A stretch of DNA of 64,000 bases. Origin: Ulva prolifera (lineage: Eukaryota > Chlorophyta > Ulvophyceae > Ulvales > Ulvaceae). Shown here piece by piece: positions 34,900-47,084 of the stretch; within the stretch, counting starts at the first letter, position 1; every line of letters begins with the position of its first letter. The translations under genes and the position numbers were made by a program. Under the pieces are notes generated by a model. That model made no database searches, had not been told where the DNA came from, and saw nothing but the letters and a program-made list of their open reading frames with translations. The DNA is taken from positions 2,448,430 through 2,512,429 of the forward strand of contig CM041204.1 of assembly GCA_023078555.1 (NCBI GenBank). Reading direction: 5' to 3'.

Positions 34900-35199
34900 G
34901 GGTTGGAGCTGGAGATTCTGCAGGTACAGAGAAGGTTATCTCCCTTTGAAGTCCGACTCGCCGCTGTGGCATGAGAGTATTCCATATGGACATGGACAGC
35001 CACCCCGAGCCTCCGCAGAGACAACCACACCGCAGCGGCCGCAACTCACGCCGAACGCATGCAGTCCCCCACTGCATCCCCGAAGCAGCTGGGCCGCCAC
35101 CATCACCATGCCGCAGCGGAAGGTGGGCCAGGCGCGACGGCACCTCGAGGCCACATGCCCCACTGGCTGGTCCGGCTGCACTACAAGCGACAGTGCAGT

Positions 35200-35360
35200 G
35201 TCTTGTGGGTACGGCGTCCGCAGATGCTGCAACCTAGTGAGCGCCTGGAAGTTGGGCGTGGGCCAGAGACAGTCAATCCAGCCAAACAAGTGCAGCGCTG
35301 TTAAGTTTGTCAGGTGCTACATCCACACATGCGTGCCAGGCAGCAGCCAACACGGCTCCG
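35200..35360 (-). pseudogene. Short relic of the paralogue 8-type LRR gene
   Basis: About 35213-35357 matches 48140-48285 inside paralogue 8 (CCAGAGACAGTCAATCCAGC versus CCAGAGACAGTCCCTCCAGC, then CCAAACAAGTGCAG). A more diverged tail may extend to about 34975. It cannot encode a working protein. Confidence 0.6.
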
Positions 35361-35381
35361 CCTGGGTTGATCGCTGCTGTG

Positions 35382-35531
35382 CTACAAGGACAAAGCAAGC
35401 AAGGCATGTTGCACCGCGAGCAACAACCAGAGGAACCCACACCACGTAACGAGCCACACGTAACGAGCCACACGCAGCACACACCAACACACCCACGCAA
35501 CGGCAGCACCCGCGCCGGCCATTGCCACACA
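35382..35531 (-). mobile_element. LINE family B, 150-bp 3' fragment with target duplication
   Basis: The 16-bp direct repeat GTTGATCGCTGCTGTG occurs at 35366-35381 and 35532-35547. The insert, read on the minus strand, ends CTTGCTTTGTCCTTGTAG, the LINE-B terminus. A 17-bp tandem duplication (AACGAGCCACACGT) lies inside. Confidence 0.85.
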
Positions 35532-36042
35532 GTTGATCGCTGCTGTGTGGCATGCATATGGACGTGCTCTTCACGGAAACACGCACTACCAGCCTCTTGC
35601 GACCTGCTGCTGTGCCACACCATCATGCGGTCTGCATGAGTGCGTCGGCATCAAAGGGTATTGCTCAGACGACGTCGACATGCTGAAAAGAATCCGGAAA
35701 TACAAGGACAGAGCCCCATCAGCCTAGCTCCACGCACGACGCCGTGACTGCGGAAGCACCAAGTGCAGACTCGCAGAGACTCGTGGCTATGTTACTGGCG
35801 CACGTTGGTGTAGTCACCCTCAATTGTTATGACGACTCCGGCGGCGGCAACGCTTCGCAGACTGTCTGGCACAGCAGGCAGATCTTCGCGGTCGACGTGC
35901 CTTCGGCCTCCAACACGACGCCCGCGGCTGTAGAGCACATACACGATCTGCCGTGAAGGGAGGACAGGCTCCACATGCCCTGGACAACTGGCAGCAGCGC
36001 ATCCAAGCTTAAGGGCCGGGATGATCCGAGCCACATGCGTGA

Positions 36043-36180
36043 GTTGCGTACGGTTGCCTGGAGGGGGTTTCCAGGTGGTTTACCCCTTCAGCATATGTGG
36101 TCCCGTTAAGTCGGAGTTGTCAATGTCAAATAAGATACGGCTCAGTAACTTATTTAAAATCTGGATTTACTTTACTTTAC
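36043..36180 (+). repeat. SINE inserted in paralogue 5
   Basis: GTGAGTTGCGTACGGTTGCC through to a (TTTAC)n tail ending at 36180 matches the complement of 20510-20635. The B-box part is missing, so it is 5'-truncated. Confidence 0.75.
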
Positions 36181-36965
36181 ATGCCAAGGCGTCGCACCCC
36201 AGGCCACACCTCAGGCCCAGCAGCTGCTGCGCCTGGCAGGCCGCCGCAAAAGCGTAGTGCTCGCCCGAGGCACTTAGCATGAGACGCGTAAGGCACCGCA
36301 ACGGCAGCAGGGCCGCCACGAAGCTCACGTGCAGCTCAGATCTAGAGCGAGGCAGGTCAACGTCGTCCAGGTGCAGGTCACGCAGCTGCGTCATCCCTGA
36401 TAGCGTCTCAAAATCCGCCTCACTTTGCATAGAGGCCTAGGTGTGACCTTCCAGCCGCAGGGCAGACAAGTTTGTCAGTGGCGATGTGGCAAACAGTGGC
36501 AGCGCAGTTGAGGAACACATGTTGAGGCTGAAGCTGGAAAGCTTTGAGTGGTGGAGAAGTGCAGTGAAGAGGTCCAATTTTATATACAGCATCAATGTTA
36601 TGTTCCAATATTGGAACAGGAATAGCTACAGCTATATACATTTCGCCTCTGATCTGCTTTGGCGGTGGGTGAAACTGATATGGAGCGATGCGGTGGATGG
36701 AGGCAAAGCTGGGACCTGACAAAGAGCATTGGAATACAACCTACGTCGGGGGTACCACTTGAAGCATGCCTCGAGAATTTTGTGCGGAGGCTGGATGGCT
36801 GCATTGAGGCTCTCTGACAAAAATGCGAGAAGGTCATTTATAGATCTGGCGTTCGGCGTCAAAGCTGCTGACAAAATTTCTCTTTGGATGGAGTGTGGCA
36901 GTGCATCAAGAATCTTCCGTGCTCTGTAGCTGCAGAGCTCTCTCAGCCCTAGGGTTTCGCATGAG

Positions 36966-38851
36966 AGGGGGGTCTGCACTCGGGACTTGCACACGTCCAC
37001 CGGGAACGCGAGCCACTCAGACATCGCCCAGGGCCCTGGGCGGTGTCTATGGACTCACAATAACATACTGAATGCACACAGGCGGTCGTCCCACGTCGCT
37101 GGGCGAAAGCAGCCTTTTCGTCGAAAAGCGTATGCATGCTTGGGCAGAATGGCCCATTTCGCCCAGGGAGCGCCTACAGCGCCCAGCGCGTGCCCAGAGC
37201 ACGCCCAGTGAGCCTAGGACACCCTTATTATGTTTTTATTCACTAGTGGGACGTTATCTTTGATGTTATCGATTGCTGTGGAAGGCGTCCTAGCCGTTGT
37301 GACTTTTGGGGTCATGTATTGTCACATGTAGGCAGCTGCTCTGCGTGATTGGAGCGCTATGAAGAATCAATACAAGTGTCGTTCACTCTTGGGGATGGGT
37401 TGCTTTGTCGCTCTGCGGTTGATTGCTTCAGCGGCTCTGACCCCATGTCGTTCTGGCGTGTCCCGTACATGGCATGAGTATACAACAACAGGCTTCAATA
37501 GGCGTGCATGCTTGACTTATGGTACAATCGGGATACCTTCAACGATATCGACAGCTGTGATCGAGGCTGATCAAGCGGCTGTCCACATGATGAAGGTCAT
37601 TGTATTGACACCACATGGACGCAACTGGCCTGGTTGATACATCTGGCATGTTTGTCATAAATGACAGTATCATTTAGTTGCATCTAGATTGTATTGCAAG
37701 CGATGTCACATCTGAAGGATGCCAGTCAGGTTATATGCTGATTGCATGGTAGCATTTTGCAAGAGGCACAAAACCGATGCAGTTGACCGTATACTGCTGT
37801 GGAAAAGAATTCAAAAGGATATTTACGCGAGAATAACTCAGCATGCGCTGTGCATCACTGTCATGGGATTCTGAACTGCATCAGAGATGTGGGAAAGCAA
37901 GAATGCCTCACACAGCCTGTTTGTGTGCTTGCATCTGTGACCTGCCACATTACGCCCACTGATGACATCATGATTGACCACGAATCACTCACGTGGATCG
38001 GTTCTGGTTGAATAACGATAAGCTATTGCGTAGTGCTGCATACATTTGTGTGAATATTATAATGAACATGCTGTTGCGACCGTCAGCCAGATTCGCAGCG
38101 CCTCCGTGCCCTCCAAAACGAAGAAGGAACTGATATACACAGGCGAAAATTGTGACTGCAATTTGTAGATCGCGCAGGGATCATTCTTGCCGTGGCTTTG
38201 ATGAGCCGGTGTACGGCAGCGTACTTTCAATCTCTGTGACGGAAGAACAATGCTGCCTTCCCCACCGAGATTAGAGAGATTGAGCCGTCTGGGGCTGGTG
38301 ATTTTTGGTGTGTGTACGTATATGCTGTGGTCGATTGGAATGATGTGTTGCGTCTTTGCTGACACAGCTGTTTTGCGTCTTTGCAAACTCACGAGGTGCA
38401 GAAACTGCACGCAAGTTCCGGCAGAAACCAACAGCAATGCCAGTCACTTAACTTCACTCAATCGCTGAGTCTGTGGTAGCTAAGCCGGTCTAGGCCGGCG
38501 TGGTGTCCGCTCTCCATGACTACATCAGAGACACGTCGGACATACCCGCACGACGCCGATTGATAGGTCACTGAACATCCATGAGACATATCATAGTGTT
38601 TTTGGGGTGTTCACAACCCACTGTGCTCACTGGGCGTGCGCTGGGCGCCAAATCCGCGTCCATGGGCGAAATCAGCATTTGAGGCGAAAACACGCCTTTC
38701 CCTGGGCACCTTTCTACGTTTCGCCCAGGGACTGCCTGTGTGCATTCAGTATGTTATTGTGAGTTTGTAGACACTGCCCGGGGCCCTGGGCGATGTCTGA
38801 GTGGCTCGCGTTCCCAGTGGACGTGTGCATGGCCCGAGTGCAGACCCCCCT
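36966..38851. mobile_element. 1.9-kb non-autonomous TIR DNA transposon with 8-bp TSD
   Basis: The ends are long inverted repeats (36966 to about 37213 and about 38626 to 38851), starting AGGGGGGTCTGCACTCGGG on each side and containing CGCCCAGGGCCCTGGGCG-type palindromes and repeated GCCCAG motifs. The perfect 8-bp direct repeat CGCATGAG flanks it (36958-36965 and 38852-38859). The interior (37214-38625) has only short ORFs and no transposase. An 8-bp duplication is typical of hAT, P and Novosib-type elements; the family cannot be settled from the ends alone. Confidence 0.85.
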
Positions 38852-39380
38852 CGCATGAGCTGCTCCCACTCTCTCGGGCTTGCACCGATGGAAACTGTTC
38901 GACAGCTGCTGACCTCAGACACGCTGCTGCAAGCTGGACCCACCCATCGCCGGAGTGGTCGCCTACAGCGTCTGCCACCTGCACCAGCCTTCGCCAAAAC
39001 ATGTTCTGCCACGGTCAGCTATGAGCAGGCATGGGAATCGGAATCGATATCACATGGAGCAGACCCATGCCTGCTCAAATCGTTGCGGTGAGACATAAAC
39101 ATACCTTGACGATGGTGCAGAGCGTTGAAAATGGTGTGCGCTTCATGTCCTCCTTGCTGCCTAGGCCTGCACCAGCTGCGAGCCCTGCCCTGAACTCCGA
39201 TGCATTCACCGCTTCTGGCAGCCTCGCGTTACCACCGGCCTCGGCGATGCAAGCTAGAACGCTACTTCTAGAGCCCGTCTTCGTATCTACGACGTCGTAA
39301 AGTACAAGTTCGCCAGATGAGATTGGCACGGGCGCTACTTGCTTGAAGTGCACAGGGCATGAAGCGTTGCAGTCGTGCAT

Positions 39381-40920
39381 CGTGATGCTGGTTGGCTAAT
39401 TCAAGAGCTATAATCATTCAAGAGAAGCAAAATTTGCGGATGTCTGCGTTGAATCGTCTGCGAAGCAGCACAGGCTCTGACACACTGAGTGATTGCCGTT
39501 GCGACGTATACATCAAGCCTTCAGTGACGTTCGAGACTGCATCCGACAAGTGACAACGCGGCTGCAACCTGTGTACTCCGATGGTGCAACTACGCGATCG
39601 CGATGCTCATTGGCAACGACTTTTGAGCAATCCCGACGGTTGCCTGTCGCCACTACGCGTACGTGCAGGTAGCCACCATGATGTCAGGTCAACAGCCGCA
39701 CTTCGGAAACACCCAAACATGCCTCGATGACACTGAAAAGATACAACATCACAAATGCATGTGGCCAGCCACAGGCATGCGTGCAGGCCACCCTTCGCTA
39801 GACCTCGGCAACATGCACATGTGTGCAGGCTTAGGCGCCTGCGGCAGTACACCCCGTCCTACGACGTGGCCTTCTGGAGAGGGGGTTTGCAGGGGAGCGC
39901 GTACACGGCATGCATGGGACCATGGAACAGAAGCTTCAGATGCCCAGCATGCAGGAGCTTTGCGCGACGGCAGTGGGACAAACTTTTATGCATGTGACGT
40001 CCCTTATGCGCCGTGCTTTGTTCCTGTGCAGCTGAGTATGCAGCCTGGCCAGTTTGCAATGCGGGGAGGTGTCCCAAGCATGCAGAACCAGGCAAATTTT
40101 CCGCCAGCCAACAAACTTCTCTTCACCGTGCGTTATATACCTTGGTGCAATAATACCTCCAGAGACGATGAAACACAGAATGGTGTTGCCACTAGTAGCA
40201 GACCATTAATGAATTGCGATCGAGGAAAATCGCATGTTGTAGCTGTAACGCAATGCCACAGGCAACTAAGCAGGTGGCTGAAGCAACAGGTGGGTCATTG
40301 TGCGCCCTCTTACGCATGGAGTTCGGATGCCAACTGGTTGCTGCCTGTGGCGCTACAGACGCAAAGTCAGAGACTGCAGCTGCTGCAATCCGCTACAAAA
40401 CCATCACAAAGACGCAACTTCCCCACTAAGATCTGTCTCGGAATCGGCTTCATTTCAGTCAGCCAATCACAGTCAGGGGCATGCCAGCGATTCTAAGCTG
40501 ACTTGCGCTGGTGGTGCCATCGTTGTTGCCAGCAGTGTACAGTCATGCAATACAATTCCACTTCAATGCTTGCCAACACAGTGTACGTCTACACTAGATC
40601 ACACTACTCGATCTGACTGGTGCATACACGCCGGTAACACAACATCACGCAGCAAAGCACGACCGCACTGCAGTGCAGGCGGGGTTCTCCTCCACCAGAA
40701 GCAGCAGCAACAGCTCACCGAGGCCTCATGTGCATGTCGCTGTCCTACACCAGTGTTGAGTTGTCTGGCCACCCTTAATAGGTAACAATTCCGACCTTTC
40801 AGGTCTAATTTCTGGGTGGCAGCCCTGAAAATGTTGCAAAGCGACGCAACACTGTTCTAAACACCCGTAAAAACCCCATGCGGCCTGCGCTTATGTATGC
40901 CAGCATATCTGATCGCATGC
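39381..40920. other. Intergenic between paralogues 5 and 6
   Basis: About 40320-40460 resembles 46495-46615 (GACGCAA.GTCAGAGACTG.AGCTG), and a CAGTGT.CAGTCATGCAA motif at about 40537 recurs at 44103 and 46717, so this is another block duplicated with the gene units. A 277-aa plus-strand ORF (39663-40496) covers part of it without any recognisable domain. Confidence 0.45.
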
Positions 40921-40968
40921 TTACATGCGTGATTACATAGCCATGTCCAGAAGCACACTGGCAACTCA

Positions 40969-43284
40969 TCACGGTGACCCAGTCATGCACACATCTTCGT
41001 AGTCGGGCAGCGCATCGGCTGCCATGACAACCCCTGCCGCGGCGGCAATCTCCCGCAGACTCACCAGCACGTCAAAGCTGCGTTTGGCCTCTACTTCACT
41101 CGTGTCAAAGCTGTCACACACAAGCATGAGCTGCCGCAGGTCCGGAAGGGCACACAGCGACTGCACGAGTGGCTGTAACTCAGCCGCCGACCGCGGCCTG
41201 GCGACCTGCACGCCGAGATCGCGCAGCTCTGGCCACGCGCCGCGCAGCTGCTGCGCCTTGCAGGCCGCGGTGAAAGCCTCATGCATGCCCGCGGCGTTCA
41301 ACACGAGCTGCGTGAGGCGCCGCAGCGGCAGCAGGGCGGGCACGAGGCGCGGCCGTAGCTCCGCGGGCAGGGTGAATTCATTGAGGTGCAGCCCGCGCAG
41401 CTGCGTCATCCGCGACAGCGCCTCGAGGTCCTCTGCGGCACGCACAAGGTTGCGCCCTGCAAGCCGCAGGGCCGACATGCAGGTCAGTGGGACCAGGGCG
41501 GACAGCTCCGGCCCGCTGTTTCCCCTGTTGCCGATGACCGCCAGGTCCAGGTTCTGCAGCTGCAAGCCACCGAGGTGGCTGAGAACCTGCGACCAGCCCT
41601 CTGGCGACGATTCATACGAACCCTTGTCACAACGGCACCAGATCGTCAAGTGCTGCAGCGCCGGCAGCGCGGTGGAGAGCTGCGGCGCAGCCTTGAAGAG
41701 GGCCCAGAAGTCAACTCTCAGCCTTAGATTGGAGAGTTCGCGGAGCGCGGTGAGAGCGGTGCTGGGGGTGTGCAGCACGAGGCGGAGCGCACGAGCCGCC
41801 CAGGTCTCGGGGACGCTAGCGAGGTACAGCTTCCGCAGCTGCGGGAACGCGTACATGCTGCGCGCGACGTCCGTGCGTTCCGCCACGTCTTCTGCTTGCC
41901 AGGGCACTGACTGCTCGAAAGCGAGGCTTGTGAGGGGGGAGGCGCGGAGGATGTGGAGGAGGCGGGCTGCAGCAGTGCAATCATCCATGCGCAGCGCGAG
42001 GTGGCGTAGGTGCTGCAGGGAGGCGTCCGCAACGTCCGGGAAGAGTTCATCTGGGTCGCCAAGGCGTTGACACGCGCGATAGCCCCGGAGGCAGATGTGG
42101 AGGGAGGTGAGGCCGGGGGCTGAGGAGAGGAGGGTGGCGAGGCAGTGCCGTGGCTGCGGCGGAGCATCAGGCGTGCCAGCGCCGCGCTGCCGCTTCAGCA
42201 TAGACAGCACAGACTTGACCTCCAGTGAGATGTGGAGGCAGTCAAGCTGAGGCAGGCTGTGGAGGGCGGCCTGGAGGGCGGGTATGGCGCCTGAGGGGAA
42301 GTGGGCTTCGGGATCGCCGATGTGCAGAGACTGGAGGGACGACAGGGTGGAGAAGGCTTCGGCAAGTATATTTGCTTCTGTGGTCGTTGGATTCATGCTG
42401 AGTTGGAGGGTGGAGAGCATCGAGTGGTGGCTCAGTGCTGCTGCGAGGTGCGACGCTGTGCTTGTCCTCTCGTCAGTGTTGTGCCAGGTTGCGAAGTCGA
42501 TGTGGAGCGATGCAATGGATGGAGGAGAAGCTGGGAGCGCAGCGAGGGAATCGAAGAATGGCAGAGGATGATGGTGGGGTAGAAAGGATGCCTTCAGAGA
42601 TCGTTGTGGTGGCTTGATGGCTGCGTCGATGATGGCTGCGTGGAGGCTCTGTGGCAGCCACTGGATCAGGTCGAGAGAGCATGTCGAGTCGCGAGCATGA
42701 GCTGCAGACAGAATGTGTCTCCTGACGTGGTCTGGCAGCGAGGAAAGATGCTGCGCTGCGGTGTGGCTGCAGAGATTGTAGCTGGGTCCGTTGTGCGAGG
42801 CATGGCCCCAAGGCTTTCTGACAGGCATCAGACGCTCTGCTGCAAGCTGTACCCATTCATCGAGAGACTGATCATCTAAAAAGAATGCAACCTGCAGCCA
42901 GCTTACAGCCTTTATTAGTGTGCCTTGTTAGATGTGCATATACAGACGTATGGCAGGTGGTGTTGATATCACGCAATGCAGCAGCATGTAAATCAAGCTT
43001 GCAACGGAATCCACCTTGACAACAGTGCAGAGATCAGAAAAGGGTATGAGCTTCTTGTCCTCTTGGCTGGCCGCGCACGCTGTGAGCCATGCCCTGAACT
43101 GTGAGACATTCACAGCGTGGGGAAGGCTCGCGTCACCGCCGGCCTCGGCGATGCACGACAGGACGCTACTTCTGGAGACAGATTTTGCATCTACGACGTC
43201 GTAGAACAGCAGTTCGCCAGGCGAGATTGCGACAGGCGCTGTCTGTGTCAAGTGCACTGGATATGATCGGTCGGCATCCTGCAT
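40969..43284 (-). CDS. SKP1-like/F-box-like/LRR protein, paralogue 6
   Basis: Exon 1 is 43284-43015 (90 codons) and exon 2 is 42891-40969, with a 123-bp phase-0 intron (GTGGAT donor, CTGCAG acceptor). The protein is about 730 aa. Motifs: YPVHLTQTAPVAISPGELLF, SRSSVLSCIAEAGGDA, LPHAVNVSQFRAWLTACAAS, VAFFLDDQSLDEWVQLAAER, and the clearest F-box-like helix of the family, HLSSLPDHVRRHILSAAHAR. Then come WLPQSLHAAIIDAAI and about 12 LRRs ending EIAAAAGVVMAADALPDYED. TGTAA motifs on the coding strand 35-50 bp past the stop (plus 40920-40937) fit a chlorophyte poly(A) signal. Role inferred: cullin-ligase substrate receptor. Confidence 0.78.
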
Positions 43285-44136
43285 CGCGAAGATCTAGCCC
43301 TTGACACAGCGGATACTGTAGCCGATAACAGGGGAAATTATTACTTCTGCAAAGGAGTATTTGCAGGCTGGTAGACAGCCTGGGACGCGCACGGAGCCGG
43401 CAATCAGATCGTGACGCGTTGCACTATCAGGTTACAACAATGATTTGCTTCCGCCCAGTGCATCGACGGTATGAAATGTACGTGGCAACGGCTGATGATA
43501 CCTTTTGATTGCTCCAAACACACTTACGTACGTGTCCCGCAGGACAACTCCCATGTGCATACATCGGTGTTGAATTTGCTGCCCAGGTATCGATGCAACG
43601 CCTGTAGGCTCCCAGGTGACCGCAAGCTTGGGCTGGAGTACCCGCAGAGTTCCGCAGCAAAGATCACCTGCAGCCTGGAACAGCAGCTCGTGGGCATCTC
43701 GAGGTATGTGTCTGTCGTCCTGTTCCGTGTACAATTGAGCAATCTGTTCCTTGTAACTTCTGAGTACCTTCCCACACAACTGCCCTGGCCACACATCCAC
43801 AGCTGCACACCACGTCATGGGCGTGTACACATGTGCGTGACATGCTTGCTGCTTCCACGCGCAGTGCTGCCCATCTCGCCACTGTCGTCCTTGTAACACG
43901 CACCACTTCATGCTTCGAGTCGCGAGCGGTAGTCTGGAGGACACAAAGGCAGGAGTACGGGCAAACCCCACACAGTGCTTGCTAGTCAGTATTGGCAAGG
44001 GTACCAATGCGCGGTGGTTTAAATTTGGCTTGTGAAAAGACACACGTGCTCAGCGATGCAGCTCAGCGACTCCGTCACGGTGCAGGTGTGGCCAGCAGCA
44101 GCAGTGTGCAGTCATGCAACCATCTCAGCGACACCG
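43285..44136. other. Intergenic upstream of paralogue 6
   Basis: GCAGGCTGGTAGACA (43363-43377, 79 bp from the start) matches the promoter box of paralogues 2 and 3. About 43862-43902 is a plus-strand LINE-B 3' relic ending GTCGTCCTTGTAACAC. A 203-aa minus-strand ORF (43432-44043) spans this relic and is not called a gene. About 44060-44175 contains two near-repeats of CAGCAGTGTGCAGTCA. Confidence 0.45.
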
Positions 44137-46185
44137 TCAGTGCAGGTGGGAGCAGCAGCAGCAGTGTGCAGTCACGCCCCAGGCACTCACCACAAGCTGT
44201 GTGAGGCGCCGCAGCGGCAGCAGGGCCGGCACGAAGCATGGCCGCAGCTCTGGCGGCAGCATGAAAGCATCGAGGTGCAGCCTCCGTAGCTGAGTCATCC
44301 TTGACAGGGCCTCAACATCCGCTGTGGAACGCACGATGTCATATTCTGCCAGCCACAGGGCAGACATGCTGGTCAGTACGAGCAGGGCGGGCAGATCTGG
44401 GCCAGATTCGTCCACCTCGATATTGCCTCTGACCGCAAGGTCCAGGTGCTGCAGCTGCAAGCCGCTGAGGTGCCCAAGCACGTGCACCCACGAATGCAGC
44501 GCTTCCCTCTCCGCACACCTACCGCAGAAGATTGTCAACTGCCGCAGCGCCGGCATCGCGGCAGAGAGCTGCGGCGCAGCCTTGTGGAGTGCCAAGAAGT
44601 TAACTTCGAAGTCCAAGTTGGAGAGCTGCCGGAGCGTGGTGAGGACAGTGCCGGGGGAGTGCAGCACGAGGCGGAGTGCGCGTGCCGGCCAGGTCTCGGG
44701 GCCACAAAGGTACATCTTGCGCAGCTGCGGGAATGCGCACATGCTGCGCGCGGCTTCCGTAAGTTCCGCCACGTCTTCGACTTCGTCGCCAGTGGTAAAT
44801 GGTTGACTTTCGAAAGCGATGCTTGTGAGGGGGGAGGCGTGGAGGCTGTGGAGGAGGCGGGTCGCATTGGCGCAGTCGTACACCACGAGCGCGAGGTGGC
44901 GCAGGTGCCGTAAGGAGATGGTGGCGCCGTCCGGGAGGAGTTCGTCCGGGGTGACGGGGTGCCGCGTCATGGAATGGTCCCAGAGCCATATGGCGAGGGA
45001 GGTGAGGCCGGGGGGAGGGCGGCGAGGCAGTGCCGTGGCTGTGGTGGAGCATTAGGCGTGTCGCTGTCGCGCGGCCGCTTCAGCACAGGCAGCTGGGACA
45101 ATGGACCTTGTGCAATCTTGAGGCATTTGAGCTGATGCAGGCTGAGGAGGGCGGTCTGGAGCTCGGGCATCGCATCCGCGGGGAAGCGTCCGCCAAGTTG
45201 CAGAGATTGGAGACACGAGAGGGTGGAGATGGCCGGGGCCAGTATCTCTACCTCGGCAGTGGTGGGGCCCATGTTGAGCCTGAGGGCGGAGAGCATCGAG
45301 TGCTGGCGTAGGGCTGTCGCAAGAAGCGATGCTTTGCACGCCGCTTGTGGCTGGAACGGGCACTCTGAGAAGTCAACATGGAGCGATGCGATGAATGGAG
45401 GAGAAGCTGGGAGCGCAGCAAGGGCACGGAGGAAATACACAGCTTGATCGTGCTGCTGGACTCGTGCCTCGAGGGCACGGTGTGGAGTCGTGATGGCTGC
45501 ATCAACGATGGCTGTGTGGAGGCGCTGTGGCAACCACTGAAGCAGGTCGAGAAAGCATGCAGAGTCCCGAGCTGAGGATGCAGACAGAATTTGTGTCTGG
45601 GCGTGATCTGGCAGCAACAAAAGTCTCTGCGCCGCAGTGTAGCGGCACAGAATGCTGCTGGGTCCGCTGTCAGACTCACGCCCCGACGGTTTTGTGTCAG
45701 GCTTCCGGACAGCTGCAGATACCAGACACTCTGCTGCAAGGTGGACCCATTCGTCGAGTGACTGATCGTCTAATATGGATGCAGCCTGCACCAGGCGACA
45801 ACCTTTTAAACTTCGCGGTCTTCGACGTGCAGATGCAGAGGAATAACACGTGCACCATGGTGTGGATGTCACGCAATGCATCGCGATGCTTTTCAGACAA
45901 GCCTACGACGGACTTCACCTTGACTATAGTGCACAGTTCCGCAAACGGTGTGCGTCTCCTCTCCTCCTCGCTGGCAGCGCACGCTGTGAGCCATGCCCTG
46001 AACTCTGGCACAGTCACCGCTTCGGGCAGCTTCGCGTCACCGCCGGTCTCGGCAAAGCAGGACAGGACGCTACTCCTTGAGACAGCTTTTGCATTGACGA
46101 CGTCGTAGAAGATCAATTCGCCGGGAGAGATTGCGACGGGCGCTGTCTGCGTCAAGTGCACAGGACAGTCGGAACCTGGCATCAC
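44137..46185 (-). pseudogene. SKP1-like/F-box-like/LRR paralogue 7, frameshifted and 3'-truncated
   Basis: Exon 1 is 46185-45919 (PVHLTQTAPVAISPGELIFY, then LPEAVTVPEFRAWLTACAAS). Exon 2 starts at 45785 (AASILDDQSLDEWVHLAAEC), with a 133-bp phase-0 intron. An F-box-like LLLPDHAQTQILSASSARD follows. Near 45010 the run matching RHCLATLLSSAPGLTSL in siblings has lost about 10-11 bp, which shifts the frame; the LRR frame continues in 44970-44137 (DELLPDGATISLRHLRHLAL and further LRRs). The homology stops at RRLTQLVVSA, about 44185, so the last 100 or so residues are missing. N-terminal half still open; probably non-functional or only able to give a short product. Confidence 0.7.
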
Positions 46186-47080
46186 GATATCCGGCCCTAG
46201 AATCAGCCGATAACGTGGCCACTAACAATCAAATCGATTAGATCTATGATGGAGGGTTGTACAGGCTGGCGAACAGTCCGGAAAGCGCACAGGCCGGCAA
46301 TGTGCCCCCGACGCACTGCCCCCGACGCACCATCAGATCAGAACAACATTCCTGACTTCCAGTGCCCTGGGTCATGAATGGTATGCAGTGGTTACGGCCA
46401 TCACTGTCGGAGACATATCTGCGTATTCTTCCGGACTTCCTGCTGCTGCCATGAGGCGTGGCGAAAGGGGGTATACTTGGAGATTCAAACTGAGCTACCT
46501 GTCGCCACTGAGGCACATAGACGCAAGGTCAGAGACTGAAGCTGTTGCAATCCGCCACAGAATCATTGTGCATGCAGAAGTGACAGCCACCCTGAGACTT
46601 GTCTCGCAAACGACTCTCACGCAGTAATACGACGTCGACCAACTGCGCATGCAGGCCGAGACATGTCAGCGACTCGCAGCTACTCCGTCACGGTGCAGGT
46701 GTGGCCAGCATCAGCAGTGTGCAGTCATGCAACCATCTCATTGCTCTTGTGTCTTACGGGTGCATGTAAGCCCGACACAAAGCCTGACGCAGTACTCCAC
46801 AACTGCGCTGCAGCGCTGGCGGTGTTATAATATACTAGCAGGATATCCACAATTGCGATCAGCAGCAGCAGCACGATGCCATAGTGCACATCGCTGTTTT
46901 ACACACCGGGCCCGTATAGCTCGTGTGGCCCGCGCTTGTATGCGCCAGCTTGACTGCGTACATCCGCACGCATGAATTGATGAAGGTATACACTTACCCA
47001 TGTTCAGAAAGTCACTGTCAAGTCAGAACGGTGAACCAATCCATCACACAATTGCCCTGCTGGAGTGCTCATCAACTGCC
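46186..47080. other. Duplicated intergenic block upstream of paralogue 7
   Basis: ACAGGCTGGCGAACAG (about 46261-46276) is the shared promoter box. About 46495-46735 matches 40350-40560 and 44080-44120. About 46925-47040 matches 40880-40985, the 3' flank of paralogue 6. No gene is present. Confidence 0.45.
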
Positions 47081-47084
47081 ATGG

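Larger units (their letters stand above)
35800..39380 (-). pseudogene. SKP1-like/F-box-like/LRR paralogue 5, broken by insertions
   Basis: Exon 1 is 39380-39105 (PVHFKQVAPVPISSGELVLY, then RSSVLACIAEAGGNA). Exon 2 starts at 38978 (VADAVGDHSGDGWVQLAAAC) and is interrupted by a DNA transposon (36966-38851, with its target duplicate to 38859). It resumes at 36965 with TLGLRELCSYRARKI and F-box-like DALPHSIQREILSAAL. The middle LRR region (about 36480-36690) is eroded and carries unrelated AT-rich sequence. C-terminal LRRs resume at 36430-36181 (SGMTQLRDLHLDDVDLPRS), are cut again by a SINE (36043-36180), and end at about 35960-35800 (VPDSLRSVAAAGVVITIEGD). The host gene is therefore dead, with at least two insertions and a central deletion. 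Confidence 0.75.

Noticed and set aside
36966-38851. Inverted repeat as a simple inverted duplication of the LRR gene
   Set aside because: The repeated ends do not align with the LRR gene in siblings, and the exact 8-bp repeat outside them fits a transposon insertion.
39663-40496. 277-codon plus-strand ORF
   Set aside because: It overlaps intergenic blocks that are duplicated without keeping this frame open.
43432-44043. 203-codon minus-strand ORF
   Set aside because: It spans a LINE-B 3' relic on the other strand and shows no domain, so it is probably chance.
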